This document shows positions 1 through 8,796 of a stretch of 64,000 nucleotides of DNA, in pieces. Origin of the DNA: Streptomyces sp. NRRL S-31 (GTDB taxonomy: Bacteria > Actinomycetota > Actinomycetes > Streptomycetales > Streptomycetaceae); assembly GCF_000718775.1 (NCBI RefSeq), contig NZ_JOCB01000014.1:1-64000 (forward strand), in the 5' to 3' direction. The position numbers and the translations under genes are program-made. The notes below the pieces were generated by a model. The model saw only the letters and a list, made by a program, of their open reading frames with translations, ran no database searches and was not told where the DNA came from. Positions within the stretch are counted from its first letter, which is position 1. Every line of letters starts with the position of its first letter.

Positions 1-2450
1 GTCGGGGTGGGGGTCGGGGGCGGCGGGGCCGTGCGCACCGGCACCACGGTGCGGCCCGCGTTGTCGGTGGGCCGCGGGTCCAGGACGGTACCGGTGACCG
101 ACCAGTCGACCGGCGCGTCGCCGGGGACGTCTCCGGTGAGGGTGACGTCCACGGGCACGGTCGTGCCGGGCGGCACCACTCCGACGTCGCACTGGAGGGC
201 GGTGGCGTCGCAGGTGCCCCCGGGCCGGGTGATCCGGGTGACGCGCACGCCGGTCGGCGGGGCGATGGTGAGCCGGGTGCCGGGGGAGGCCGCGGGGCCG
301 TTGTTCACGACGTCGACGCGGACCGTGACCGAGTCGCCGACGGTCACGGCCGGTACGGTGGCGGGCGCCCGGACGGCGAGGTCCACGGGCTGCCGGACGC
401 TGGGTTCCTTGTGCCGGCCCGGGAGATCGCTGGTGATCTTGGTGAGCTTGCCGGACGCGACGTCCAGCACCTTCAGCTTCTCCGGGCTGTCGGGCGCGCG
501 GCCGGGGCGGGCGCTGATCACCAGCGCCTTGCCGTCGGCCGTCCAGGCGGCGTCGCGCGGCTGGAAGGGTCCGGGGTTCTCCGGCAGCTCCAGGCGGCAG
601 GCGCCGGGGACGTCGCGGGCGGAGCCGGGTAGCAACACCCGGCAGTCGCCACCGGACACGGAGGTCAGGAGGATGCCGGCGCGTTCGTCGATCCGGCCGC
701 CGCCGTTCTTGCGGTTGAAGGCGATGCTCCGCCCGTCCGGGGAGAACGCCGGGCTGTCGTCGATGACCCGGCAGTCACCGGGGCAGATCCGCGCGCTCAG
801 GTCGCGCTGCCGGCCCAGGTCGCGCACGGGCACGGTCCAGATGTGCTTGTTGCCGCCGCCCCCGCCGATCACCTGGTTGCGGGTGAAGGCCAGGGTGGTG
901 CCGTCGGCGGACCAGGTGGGCTGGGCGTCCTGGCCCTGGAGCTGCCCGGCCGGCGGGGTGATCTCGCCGGTGATCGCGCCGGTGGCGAAGTCCGCGACGA
1001 GGATGCGGCTGGGCCCCGCGGCCTCGCCCACGCCACCCGGCGAGATCCGGGTGAAGGCGAGGTACCTGCCGTCCGGGGAGAGCGCCGGATCGGTGTCCCA
1101 GTCCCCCGGGCCGCGTCCCGCGAGCGGAAGGGCGACCTCGTGCCGGCCTTCCGCGTCCGTCGTCCAGATCCGCTCGATCCGGCCGCCGGGGCCGCCGTCC
1201 TCGAAGCGGGTCAGCACGATCCGGCGGCCGTCCGGCGTGTAGGTCTGCCGCTCGGTCCACGGGTCGTAGCCGGGCCGGGGCCTGAACAGCGGGTCCTTCG
1301 CCGGGTCGGTGTTGGTGTCGGCCTCCGGGTCCTCCTTCAGGATCTCCACCCCGAGGTCGCGGGGGTCGGACCCGTCCGTCCGGATGTCCTGGAGCGTCGC
1401 GACGTGCGGGCCGTCCGCCGAGGTGCGCTCCACCACCGGACGGCCGCCGGTGAGCGGGCCGAGCCAGGTCGGCGAGAGGACCTCCCGGTCCTCGTTCAGC
1501 ACCAGCCAGGGAACCGCGTCGGAGTGCGCGCGGGTGCGGAAGACGTGGTCCCAGTTCCCCTCGCACTGACAGGTGATCTCGGGGCTGAGGAACAGCACCT
1601 CGTCCCCGCCGGGCAGCCACGCCGCCCCGTGGGCACGCCACTCGGCCCGCGCGCCCGCGAACAGCGGCCCGTCGGTGCTCCCGCCGGACCCGTCCGTCAG
1701 CCGCAGCCGGGGGCCGTTCTGCCCGGTGGCGGTGTACGCGATGAGGTCCCGGTGGGCGTCGTCGTCGACCGGGTTCCACACCGGTTCCGTGGCGGCGCCG
1801 TTGGCGGGGTCGGTGACCCGGACAGGGGTGCCGCCGGCCAGCGGGCGGACGTAGACCTGCCGCCCGGCCGCCGGGTCGTTGTCGCTGGAGTACGCGAGGC
1901 GCTGCCCGTCCGGGGAGACCGTCGGGCAGTCCTCGTCGGCGGCCGTGTCGGTCAGCCGGGTCAGGCCGGTGCCGTCGGTCCGCACCTGCCACAGGTCGCG
2001 CTGCGTCCTGCCGTCCGGGCCGCCGGGCCCGGCCGCGTCGAAGACCACCGAATCGCCCTTCGGTGTCAGCCGGGGGTGCGCCGCGTCCATGCCGCGGGTG
2101 AGGCGGTGTACGGAACCGTCGGCGGCCCGCAGGTAGATCTGGGGCTTCGCCTCGTCGCGGCGGCTGGCGAAGACCAGCTGGTCGCCCAGGGCGGCCGGCT
2201 GGACGTCGAAGTGGGCCGGGCCGGTACCGAACAGCGGTGTGCTGGAGTCGGTGGACTCGACCCCGCCGAGACTGCGGTGCCGGGTACCGGCGTAGGCGAT
2301 CCGGGTGTCCGCGGCGTCGGCCGCCCGCGGCGCGGCCGACGCGCCGTCCTGCCCGGAGGCCGCGGTCGCCCCGAGCAGCGGGACCAGCAGCAGCGCGGAC
2401 GCGCCGAGCCGTCCCAGGCGGTACCGCCCGCCGGGGCCAGCGGTTCCCAT
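1..2450 (-). CDS. Secreted TolB/WD40-like beta-propeller protein with C-terminal CARDB/DUF11-type domain (C-terminus beyond window)
   Basis: The reading frame is open from the ATG at 2450 to the window edge, about 816 codons, so the 3' end is missing. A Sec-type signal peptide lies near residues 8-35 (ASALLLVPLLGATAA). The body carries many PD40/TolB-like blades, recognisable by SPDGQRLAYSSD, TPDGRRIVLTRFEDG, SPDGRYLAFTR and SPDGRSIAFNRKN. Near the end comes an Ig-like stretch (VGDSVTVRVDVVNNGPA) of the DUF11/CARDB sort, then a Pro/Thr-rich run at the edge. A GGGGGA sequence sits just upstream of the start. The family is typically exported and may bind proteins or polysaccharide; no catalytic motif is visible. 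The long antisense frames over this gene are high-GC shadows. The substrate or partner is unknown. Confidence 0.82.
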   Translation of the reverse strand, partial: MGTAGPGGRYRLGRLGASALLLVPLLGATAASGQDGASAAPRAADAADTRIAYAGTRHRSLGGVESTDSSTPLFGTGPAHFDVQPAALGDQLVFASRRDEAKPQIYLRAADGSVHRLTRGMDAAHPRLTPKGDSVVFDAAGPGGPDGRTQRDLWQVRTDGTGLTRLTDTAADEDCPTVSPDGQRLAYSSDNDPAAGRQVYVRPLAGGTPVRVTDPANGAATEPVWNPVDDDAHRDLIAYTATGQNGPRLRLTDGSGGSTDGPLFAGARAEWRAHGAAWLPGGDEVLFLSPEITCQCEGNWDHVFRTRAHSDAVPWLVLNEDREVLSPTWLGPLTGGRPVVERTSADGPHVATLQDIRTDGSDPRDLGVEILKEDPEADTNTDPAKDPLFRPRPGYDPWTERQTYTPDGRRIVLTRFEDGGPGGRIERIWTTDAEGRHEVALPLAGRGPGDWDTDPALSPDGRYLAFTRISPGGVGEAAGPSRILVADFATGAITGEITPPAGQLQGQDAQPTWSADGTTLAFTRNQVIGGGGGNKHIWTVPVRDLGRQRDLSARICPGDCRVIDDSPAFSPDGRSIAFNRKNGGGRIDERAGILLTSVSGGDCRVLLPGSARDVPGACRLELPENPGPFQPRDAAWTADGKALVISARPGRAPDSPEKLKVLDVASGKLTKITSDLPGRHKEPSVRQPVDLAVRAPATVPAVTVGDSVTVRVDVVNNGPAASPGTRLTIAPPTGVRVTRITRPGGTCDATALQCDVGVVPPGTTVPVDVTLTGDVPGDAPVDWSVTGTVLDPRPTDNAGRTVVPVRTAPPPPTPTP

Positions 2451-2607
2451 CACGGTCCCCCTCGCAGTCTGGTCCGGCATCCACATGTGCCCCCGCCACT
2501 GTGCGCCGGCCGCGCGCGGCACGGCAGGGCCGCGGGGCCCTGTCCGGGGGAAGCACGCCGTGTGCTTTCGGGCAGTCCCCGTTCCCGCCCGCGGCCGGGC
2601 CGGCCCG

Positions 2608-3348
2608 TCAGATCAGTCCGTTGCGCAGCGCGTAGCCGACCGCGTGCGCCCGGTTGCGCAGCTGGAGGCGGGTGATGACCTCGTGCAGCACGTTCTTGAC
2701 GGTCCGTTCGGAGTACGCGGTCTTGCGGGCGATCTCCGCGGTGTCCAGGCCCTCCGACACCATGCGCAGCATGTCCGCCTCGCGCGTGGTCAGCGTGGAC
2801 AGGGACAGGGACAGGCTGCCCGGGTCGAGCGCCGAACGCTGGAGGCTGCCCACGTGGCTGAGCAGCTTGCCGAGCAGGTCGCCGGGGAGCACGCCCTCGC
2901 CGTTGGCGATGGCGAGGACCAGCCGCAGCAGTTGGTCCTGGTCGGCCTCGGCGCGCCGCAGCACCGCGGCCACACCGCACTCGATGACGCGTTGCAGCGT
3001 GCCGGAGCCCAGGGTGGCGACCACCAGGCCGGTGCGGGTCGCGGTGTTGTGCCGCAGCCGGTGCAGCAGGGACGCCACGTCGTCGTCGACCTGGTCCACG
3101 ACGACCAGCGAGACCTCCGCCCGCTCGGCGTCGGCGTCGGCGAGCAGTTCGACCTCGGGACGCTGGCGTAACTGCTGGACGACGCCGAGGCGCAGGACGG
3201 TGTCGGCGGCGTAGACGGCCAGGGTCACCCGGACGGGACGGTCGGACCGGGAGGTCGGCCGCATGGTCCAGGCGGAAGGGGGCACCCGTGTCGTGGTGGC
3301 CGGCGCGGCGGGACCGGCCGTGTCCTCACCGGGCAAGGGGTTGGGCAT
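2608..3348 (-). CDS. LuxR-type helix-turn-helix regulator with degenerate receiver-like N-terminus
   Basis: The 246-residue protein ends in a clear LuxR/GerE HTH (LTTREADMLRMVSEGLDTAE to the C-terminus), including the recognition-helix region SERTVKNVLHEVITRLQLRN. The N-terminal half has the layout of a response-regulator receiver (VTLAVYAADTVLRLGVVQQL, then VVVDQVDDDV) but lacks the paired acidic residues expected at the start and a clear phospho-acceptor aspartate. It may therefore work without phosphorylation; that is inference. The ATG has GAGAGG about 8 bases upstream. It is divergent from the membrane protein at 3559, with about 210 bases between, which makes that gene a plausible target. 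NarL-like regulators are the nearest family. Confidence 0.85.
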   Translation of the reverse strand: MPNPLPGEDTAGPAAPATTTRVPPSAWTMRPTSRSDRPVRVTLAVYAADTVLRLGVVQQLRQRPEVELLADADAERAEVSLVVVDQVDDDVASLLHRLRHNTATRTGLVVATLGSGTLQRVIECGVAAVLRRAEADQDQLLRLVLAIANGEGVLPGDLLGKLLSHVGSLQRSALDPGSLSLSLSTLTTREADMLRMVSEGLDTAEIARKTAYSERTVKNVLHEVITRLQLRNRAHAVGYALRNGLI

Positions 3349-3558
3349 GGGACGTGCCTCTCGGAGAGTCGGATGGCGGAAGTCGGAAAGCGGGGGCGGG
3401 CGGGCGGGCGCCGCCGCGGCTGTGCCCCCGAGAGGGAGCCCGTCTCAACGGCTGGTTATGTCGGGGGAGTTGTAAGTGACCGCCAGGGCACACCGACTGC
3501 CCGGACGTTGCCCCCGCGCTTCTCGTCGCGGTCTCGGGCGGGGTCCTAACGTGGTGGC

Positions 3559-4932
3559 GTGACGCCTTCCGCAGCCTCTTCCAGTTCCGGTGCGACCGGC
3601 CTCGACATGCCGGAAGTGACCGTGGCGCCGGGGGACATCGCCACGACCAGTCTGACCGTCCGCAACGACAGCGACATCGTCGAGGCGTACAGCCTGGAGG
3701 TCGTCGGGGACTGCGCCTCCTGGACCACCGTGGAACCTGCACGGGTCTCCCTCTATCCCGGTACCTCCGAGACGGTGACGATCCGGCTGGAGCCACCGCG
3801 CTCGCCGGACGTCCGGGCCGGGGAGGTGCCCCTCGGGGTGCGGATCCTGCCGGCCGAACACCCCGAGTCGGTGCGGGTCGCCGAGACCACCGTGCACATC
3901 GGGGAGTTCCACGAGCTGCACACCGAGCTGTCCCCGCGCCGGCGGCGCGGCTGGCTGCGCGGGCGCTACCGGCTGGCGGTGCGCAACCAGGGCAACTCGC
4001 CGGTGAAGGCGGGCTTCACCGCCGGACAGGCCGGCGAGGAGCTGCGGTTCGCCTTCAGCCCGGCGGAGCACGCGCTGGAGCCCGGCGAGTCGGCGGAGAT
4101 CGGCCTGCGGGTGCGCACGGGCAAGCCGGTGTGGTTCGGGGCCCCGGTGGTGTGGCCGTTCACGGTGGACGCCACCGAGACCGTCGACCCGGAGCGGGCC
4201 CGGCGCGAGGAGCCCGCCGTCCGGGCTCCGCTGGACGCCGAGTTCGTGCAGATCCCGGTCTTCCCCAAGTGGCTGCTGGCGCTGCTCGCGGCACTGCTGG
4301 CGCTGTTGCTCGCCTGGTTCATGCTGGTCCGTCCGGCGGTGCGCAGCGCGGCCAAGGAAGCGGCCAACGAGGCGGTCCAGCCGCGTCCCACGCCCGCCGG
4401 GGAGCGGGGCGAGACGGGGCAGGGCCCGGGCTCCGGGTCCGGTCCGAGCATCGGACCCGACGGCAAGGCCACGGGCGCTCCGCAGGGATCGACCGCCGGC
4501 TCCGGCGGCGGCTCCGGCGGGGGCGCCGACGGGAACGACGGGGCCCCCGGCGGTGGCACCTCGGCCGGCGGTGGCCAGCAGAGTTCGCAGACCATCGATG
4601 TGCAGACGTCCGGCGGGGAGACCAAGTCGGGCACCTACCAGGTGCCCAAGGACAGTGTCTTCCAGGTCACGGATGTCGTCGTCGCCAACTTCCAGGGTGA
4701 CGAGGGGCTGCTGACGTTCAGCTTCGGCGACCGCAAGATCACGACGATCGCGCTGGAGACCTTCCGCAACCAGGACTACCACTGGGTGACCCCCATCAAG
4801 ATCCCCGAGAACGACACCGTGACCGTCGAGGTGACCTGCGAGAAGCCCGGCACCCCGGCGACCGGCCGTCGTGCGCAGGGGTGCCACGAGGTCCTGAACG
4901 TGAGTGGTGTGCTCAGCCGTATCTCTCGGTGA
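3559..4932 (+). CDS. Single-pass membrane protein with N-terminal Ig-like domains (often annotated 'hydrolytic protein')
   Basis: The 457-residue protein starts at GTG. Residues 1-230 form two Ig-like or CARDB-type beta domains (TVAPGDIATTSLTVRNDSD; RYRLAVRNQGNSPVKAGF). A strong transmembrane helix spans about 238-257 (WLLALLAALLALLLAWF). A Gly/Ser/Pro-rich linker of about 100 residues and a final compact domain with two cysteines follow. By the positive-inside rule the basic part before the helix (RRRRGW at about 127-132) is likely cytoplasmic. Streptomyces homologues often carry the name 'hydrolytic protein', but I see no catalytic motif. It is divergent from the LuxR-type gene. No strong ribosome-binding site precedes the GTG and a TAACGT -10-like hexamer lies 6 bases upstream, so a leaderless transcript is possible. 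Confidence 0.75.
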   Translation: MTPSAASSSSGATGLDMPEVTVAPGDIATTSLTVRNDSDIVEAYSLEVVGDCASWTTVEPARVSLYPGTSETVTIRLEPPRSPDVRAGEVPLGVRILPAEHPESVRVAETTVHIGEFHELHTELSPRRRRGWLRGRYRLAVRNQGNSPVKAGFTAGQAGEELRFAFSPAEHALEPGESAEIGLRVRTGKPVWFGAPVVWPFTVDATETVDPERARREEPAVRAPLDAEFVQIPVFPKWLLALLAALLALLLAWFMLVRPAVRSAAKEAANEAVQPRPTPAGERGETGQGPGSGSGPSIGPDGKATGAPQGSTAGSGGGSGGGADGNDGAPGGGTSAGGGQQSSQTIDVQTSGGETKSGTYQVPKDSVFQVTDVVVANFQGDEGLLTFSFGDRKITTIALETFRNQDYHWVTPIKIPENDTVTVEVTCEKPGTPATGRRAQGCHEVLNVSGVLSRISR

Positions 4933-5092
4933 ATCCGGACCCACGGTCCCAGCATTGTCGATCGGCGTTGGGTGTATCTGCCAGGGGCGCACTCCCGCTC
5001 CGTCCGGAAAACACCACGATGGGGCCGAAAAGCGGTACCCGGCCCCGCACTTGACGACGGAGCGGCGGCCGGGACGATCCGGCCGGCCCCGC

Positions 5093-6847
5093 CTACGAGA
5101 CCGCGACCTCCTCCCGGTGTTCCCGTACGGGCACGCGCAGGGCGAGGAGGGCGACGTCGTCCAGACCGGGCGGGTGGACGCGGCGCAGGAGCTGGTCGGT
5201 GAAGGACGGCAGCGGGCGGTGGGCGAGGGCGGCGGCGTGCTGGCGCAGCCGGTTCAGCCCCTCGTCCAGGGTGTGGCCGGGGGCTTCGACCAGACCGTCG
5301 GTGTACAGCAGGAGGGTGCAGCCCGGCGGCAGCAGGGCGGTGGCGTCGGTGCGTCGGGTGCGCACCCCGGTGCCCAGCAGGAGGCCATGGCCGTCGGTGA
5401 GGTAGTGGGCCAGGCCGTCCCGGGTGACGAGCAGGGGCGGGGGGTGGCCGGCGTTGGTCCAGGACAGCTGCCAGTGGCCGTCGCCGGTCTCCGTCACCCG
5501 GCCGAAGACGACGGTGGCCATGGCGACGTCGGTGATCGGCATGATCGCCTCGTCCAGGCGTTCGACGACCCGGCTGGGGGGTTCCTGCTGCGCCCAGCCG
5601 TAGGCGCGGAGCATGTTGCGCAGCTGGGCCATGCCGGAGGCGGCCTCCAGATCGTGGCCGACGACGTCGCCGACGGCGAGCGCGGTGGCGCCGTCGGCCA
5701 GGGTGAAGGCGTCGTACCAGTCGCCGCCGACCTGGGAGGCGTCCGGGGCGGGCAGGTAGCGGACGGTCATCTCCAGGCCGGGCACCCGCGGCATCTGCGG
5801 CAGCAGGTGGTTCTGCATGGTCTCGGCGACCTTGCGCTGGCGCTGGTAGAGGCGGGCGTTGTCCAGGGCCAGGCCGGCCCGGCGCGCGATGTCCTCCAGC
5901 AGGGGAAGATCGGCGACCGTGAAGTCGCCCGGCGTCCCGGTGCGGCCGAGCGTGAGGGCGCCCAGGACGTCACGGGTGCTGCGCAGGGGCGCGATGGCCG
6001 CCGAGTGGATGCCGGTGCTCTCGAACAGGCGGCGCTGTTCGACCGCGATGCCGGAGTCCGGGGCGCCCCGGTACGTGTCGGGGCCGGCCAGGGTGGAGGC
6101 GACACCGCGCAGCGCCCGGGACAGGGGCATCTGCGACTCCTCCGACACCGGTGGCATCGGCCCTTCGAGGTCCTCGTGGCGGATCAGGGTGTCGCCGTCC
6201 GCCTCGACGACGGCCGTGCGCCACACCTCGTCGCGCTCGGTGATCAGATCGATGACGGCCCAGTCCGCCAGGCGCGGCAGGACCAGGGACAGCAGACGGC
6301 TCAGTGCCTCGTCGACGTCGAGGGTGGAGGTCAGCTGGGTGGTGGTCTCGGCGAGCAGGGCCAGCCGCTCGTAGTCGGTCAGGGACTCGATGCCCCGCTG
6401 CGGGCGCGGCCCGCCGGCGGCGGCCCGCTCGGACGGGTGGAAGGCGACGAGGGTGCCGGCGCGCCGGTCGCCGATGTCGTAGGGCGTGATCGTCCAGGAG
6501 ACGGGCAGCAGCGAGCCGTCGCCGCGTTCGAAGTAATCGTCGGCGCCCTGGGCCGGGCTGCCCGCGAGGAACGCCTTCCGCATGCCGCACTGCGTCGTGG
6601 ACAGCCGCTGGCCCTGCGGTCCGCGGTGCAGCAGGTCGTGGGCGTCCTGCCCGACGAGCGCGGCGGCGGGGCGGGCGAGCAGCTCTTCCGCGCGGGAGTT
6701 GGCGGCGACGACGCAGCCCTGCTCGTCCACGACGTACACCCCGGTCCCGATGGCCTCCAGGGCCGCCCGGAACCCGGGCGGGAGCGGTGTCCGCGACGGC
6801 TGCTCCGCCCCGGTCTCCGTCCCTCGCGGACTGTCCGGTCCCGTCAT
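5093..6847 (-). CDS. PAS-GAF-PP2C (SpoIIE/RsbU-type) serine/threonine phosphatase
   Basis: The 584-residue protein has three parts. A PAS domain spans about residues 25-135 (GTGVYVVDEQGCVVAANSRA). A GAF domain spans about 160-335. A SpoIIE-type PP2C domain spans about 340-580, with metal-binding motifs GGDWYDAF (374-381), GDVVGHD (393-399) and a late LLYTDGLVEAPG and DDVALLAL. Such proteins dephosphorylate anti-anti-sigma (STAS) proteins in partner-switching. The start at 6847 was chosen because AAAGGCGAGG lies just upstream; the frame stays open for 60 more codons but that extension is Arg/Pro-rich and unlike a protein. No STAS or ATPase gene is adjacent, so its target is unknown. It is one of three SpoIIE-type phosphatases in the window. 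Confidence 0.9.
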   Translation of the reverse strand: MTGPDSPRGTETGAEQPSRTPLPPGFRAALEAIGTGVYVVDEQGCVVAANSRAEELLARPAAALVGQDAHDLLHRGPQGQRLSTTQCGMRKAFLAGSPAQGADDYFERGDGSLLPVSWTITPYDIGDRRAGTLVAFHPSERAAAGGPRPQRGIESLTDYERLALLAETTTQLTSTLDVDEALSRLLSLVLPRLADWAVIDLITERDEVWRTAVVEADGDTLIRHEDLEGPMPPVSEESQMPLSRALRGVASTLAGPDTYRGAPDSGIAVEQRRLFESTGIHSAAIAPLRSTRDVLGALTLGRTGTPGDFTVADLPLLEDIARRAGLALDNARLYQRQRKVAETMQNHLLPQMPRVPGLEMTVRYLPAPDASQVGGDWYDAFTLADGATALAVGDVVGHDLEAASGMAQLRNMLRAYGWAQQEPPSRVVERLDEAIMPITDVAMATVVFGRVTETGDGHWQLSWTNAGHPPPLLVTRDGLAHYLTDGHGLLLGTGVRTRRTDATALLPPGCTLLLYTDGLVEAPGHTLDEGLNRLRQHAAALAHRPLPSFTDQLLRRVHPPGLDDVALLALRVPVREHREEVAVS

Positions 6848-7157
6848 GTCCTCGCCTTTCCTGGGATCGGGCCGCGGCCCTCGGCGCCGCTCACGCGGAC
6901 GCGGGGATGTACCGCACTCCTGTCTTCCGTATGCCCCGCCGACGGGAAAAGACAGCCACCCTCCCCCCACGGGCCCCGGCGGTGCCGCCCTCAGGTCCCG
7001 GGGTTCGCCCGGGCGTCGCCGCGCCACTCGACCAGCAGGACGGTGGCGCCGTCGACGCGGCCGGCGGTGTGGCCGGCGACCACGCCCGGATGAGCCGGCG
7101 CGGCGTCAGCCGCGGCAGGACGCGTTCGCCGTCCGAGGCGCCGGACACCGCGCGTCC
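6848..7157. other. Intergenic region of about 310 bases without a convincing gene
   Basis: This lies between the DUF5133 gene and the phosphatase, both on the minus strand. Several high-GC frames are open in both directions but none has a ribosome-binding site together with a believable protein. A minus-strand frame ends with a run reading GVVAGHTAGRVDGATVLLVE, which could be the tail of a decayed gene; evidence is too thin to annotate it. Confidence 0.4.
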
Positions 7158-7385
7158 TCAGCCGGACGGGCGTCCGGCCGCGACCGGACCGGGGCGGGAC
7201 AGCAGCCGCCGGGCCGCCGCCAGGGCGCTGTCGATGTCCCGGGTGTCCGTCGACACGCACAGGGTGTGGGCCACGTCCCGCAACCGCTGCCGCGCGGCGG
7301 CGCCGCCGTCCTCGGCGCGCAGGGCCGCCAGCGCCTCGTACTGCTCCACCAGGTTCCGCAGGACCGCGGGGTTCGCCAGCGACAT
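7158..7385 (-). CDS. DUF5133-family small protein
   Basis: The 75-residue soluble protein has the hallmark core of the Streptomyces DUF5133 family: a helical N-terminus (AVLRNLVEQYEALAALRAED) followed by VAHTLCVSTDTRDIDSALAA. Function is unknown in the family; members occur in many copies per genome and often sit next to stress or sigma-factor genes, as here. The ATG at 7385 is preferred because GAGGAG lies 8 bases upstream; a GTG at 7394 is too close to that site. It is divergent from the sigma-factor gene at 7712. Confidence 0.7.
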   Translation of the reverse strand: MSLANPAVLRNLVEQYEALAALRAEDGGAAARQRLRDVAHTLCVSTDTRDIDSALAAARRLLSRPGPVAAGRPSG

Positions 7386-7711
7386 CACAGCCACTCCTCG
7401 CGGTGGCGGAGTGCCGGAACACGGTTGCCGAAACCGTGCTCCGGAGGAACCCGGGGGCTGTTCTCGTCAACCCCCTGCCGGTCCCGACGGCCGTGGAAGG
7501 GCGGCTCCGCGTCCTTCGGACCGGCCCGGGCACCGGCCGGCCGGACCGCCCGGTTCCCCACGACGGTCCGCACCCGGCGAGTCCCCCGGTGGCCGCGGTC
7601 CCACACGTCGGCGCGGCCGTCCGCGCGGAGTCCTGCGCATCGCCGTGCGCCGGGCGGGTACTCGTCACCGTCCCGAAGCACCGTCACGACGAGGAGTCGG
7701 AGGCCGGAACG
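7386..7711. other. Divergent intergenic region (DUF5133 gene / sigma factor)
   Basis: About 325 bases separate the two divergent starts and must hold promoters for both. The sigma-factor frame is open through all of it, but the translation is Arg/Pro-rich and unlike sigma region 1. I could not pick a convincing -35/-10 pair. Confidence 0.4.
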
Positions 7712-8731
7712 ATGCCTGCCCCGGCACGGTCCGCCGTCGCGGACCCCCGAGAGCGCCGCCGTACCGCCGCCCGGGCCGCGCGCCCGCGGAGCCGGGTGCC
7801 CGAACCCGGCGACGAGGCCGACCTGCTCGGCCAGTACCTGACCCAGATCGCCGCGACCCCGCTGCTCGACGCCGAGGAGGAGGTACGGCTGGCCCGGCGC
7901 ATCGAGGCCGGGGTACGCGCCCTCGGGGAACTGGAGCGGGCCGGGCAGGGCGGACCGGTCCTCCCGCCGGACCGGCGCGACGCGCTGGAGGAGGCCGCGC
8001 GCGACGGACGGCACGCCAAGGACCACATGATCCGGGCCAACCTGCGGCTGGTGGTGTCGATCGCCAAACGGCACGCCCACCGGGGCGCCCCCCTGCTCGA
8101 CCTGATCCAGGAGGGCAACCTGGGGCTGATGCGGGCCGTGGAGAAGTTCGACCACACCAAGGGCTTCAAGTTCTCCACGTACGCGACCTGGTGGATCCGC
8201 CAGGCGATCGAGCGGGGCCTGGCCCAGCACGCCCGTACCGTCCGGCTGCCGATGCACGTGGTGGAGCAGTTGCAGAAACTGGCGAAGGTCGAACGGCGGC
8301 TCCAGCTGGACCTCGACCGCGAGCCGACGGACGCCGAGGTGGCCCGGGAGAGCGGGTTCGCCGAGGACCGGGTCGTCTGGCTGCGCCGGGTCGGGCGGCA
8401 CACGCTCAGTCTGGACACGCCCGTGGACGACACCGGAGAGACCGTGGTCGGCGACCTCATCCCCGCCACCGACGTGCTCCAGGCGCCGCAGGTCGCCGAG
8501 TACCGGGCGCTCGCCGAGGACCTCAGGGACGCGCTGGGCGTGCTGGCCCCCCGCGAAGCCATGATCCTCAGCCTGCGGTACGGGCTGCACGACGGGCACC
8601 CGCGCACGCTGCAACAGGTGGCCGACCGGATCGGGCTGACCCGGGAGCGGGTGCGCCAGCTGGAGAAGGAGTCGCTCGGCCGGCTGCGGGCGCCCGAGAC
8701 CGGCGAACGCCTGCTGGACTGGGCGGGCTGA
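7712..8731 (+). CDS. Group 2 (principal-like, Hrd-type) RNA polymerase sigma factor
   Basis: The 339-residue protein has the full region order of a principal-like sigma factor without the long N-terminal region 1.1. Region 1.2 is LGQYLTQIAATPLLDAEEE. Region 2 includes LRLVVSIAKRH, DLIQEGNLGLMRAVEKFD and FKFSTYATWWIRQAIERGL, which are the core-binding and -10 recognition elements. Regions 3 and 4 follow, ending with LQQVADRIGLTRERVRQLEK for -35 recognition. Size and sequence place it with HrdA/HrdC/HrdD rather than HrdB, but its sequence differs clearly from HrdD as I remember it, so no symbol is given. The ATG at 7712 has GGAGG about 8 bases upstream. A strong hairpin follows the stop, so it is probably monocistronic. 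Confidence 0.9.
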   Translation: MPAPARSAVADPRERRRTAARAARPRSRVPEPGDEADLLGQYLTQIAATPLLDAEEEVRLARRIEAGVRALGELERAGQGGPVLPPDRRDALEEAARDGRHAKDHMIRANLRLVVSIAKRHAHRGAPLLDLIQEGNLGLMRAVEKFDHTKGFKFSTYATWWIRQAIERGLAQHARTVRLPMHVVEQLQKLAKVERRLQLDLDREPTDAEVARESGFAEDRVVWLRRVGRHTLSLDTPVDDTGETVVGDLIPATDVLQAPQVAEYRALAEDLRDALGVLAPREAMILSLRYGLHDGHPRTLQQVADRIGLTRERVRQLEKESLGRLRAPETGERLLDWAG

Positions 8732-8732
8732 G

Positions 8733-8773
8733 GCCCCCGGCCGGCCGGGCCCCGCGGCCGGCCGGCCGGGGGC
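8733..8773 (+). terminator. GC-rich hairpin terminator after the sigma-factor gene
   Basis: A perfect 15-base inverted repeat (8733-8747 with 8759-8773) with an 11-base loop begins one base after the sigma-factor stop codon. There is no U-tract, which is usual for Streptomyces. It sits between convergent genes and may stop both. Confidence 0.65.
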
Positions 8774-8796
8774 ACGTGGACCGGCCGGCCGCCGGG

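Noticed and set aside
7..1242. Long plus-strand open frame over the first kilobase
   Set aside because: It is antisense to the secreted beta-propeller gene, its product is Arg/Ser/Pro-rich without domains, and the minus-strand frame shows clear PD40 blades.
6848..7157. Possible small gene or gene remnant downstream of the DUF5133 gene
   Set aside because: A run resembling a phosphatase tail is visible in one minus-strand frame, but there is no start, no ribosome site and no full domain.
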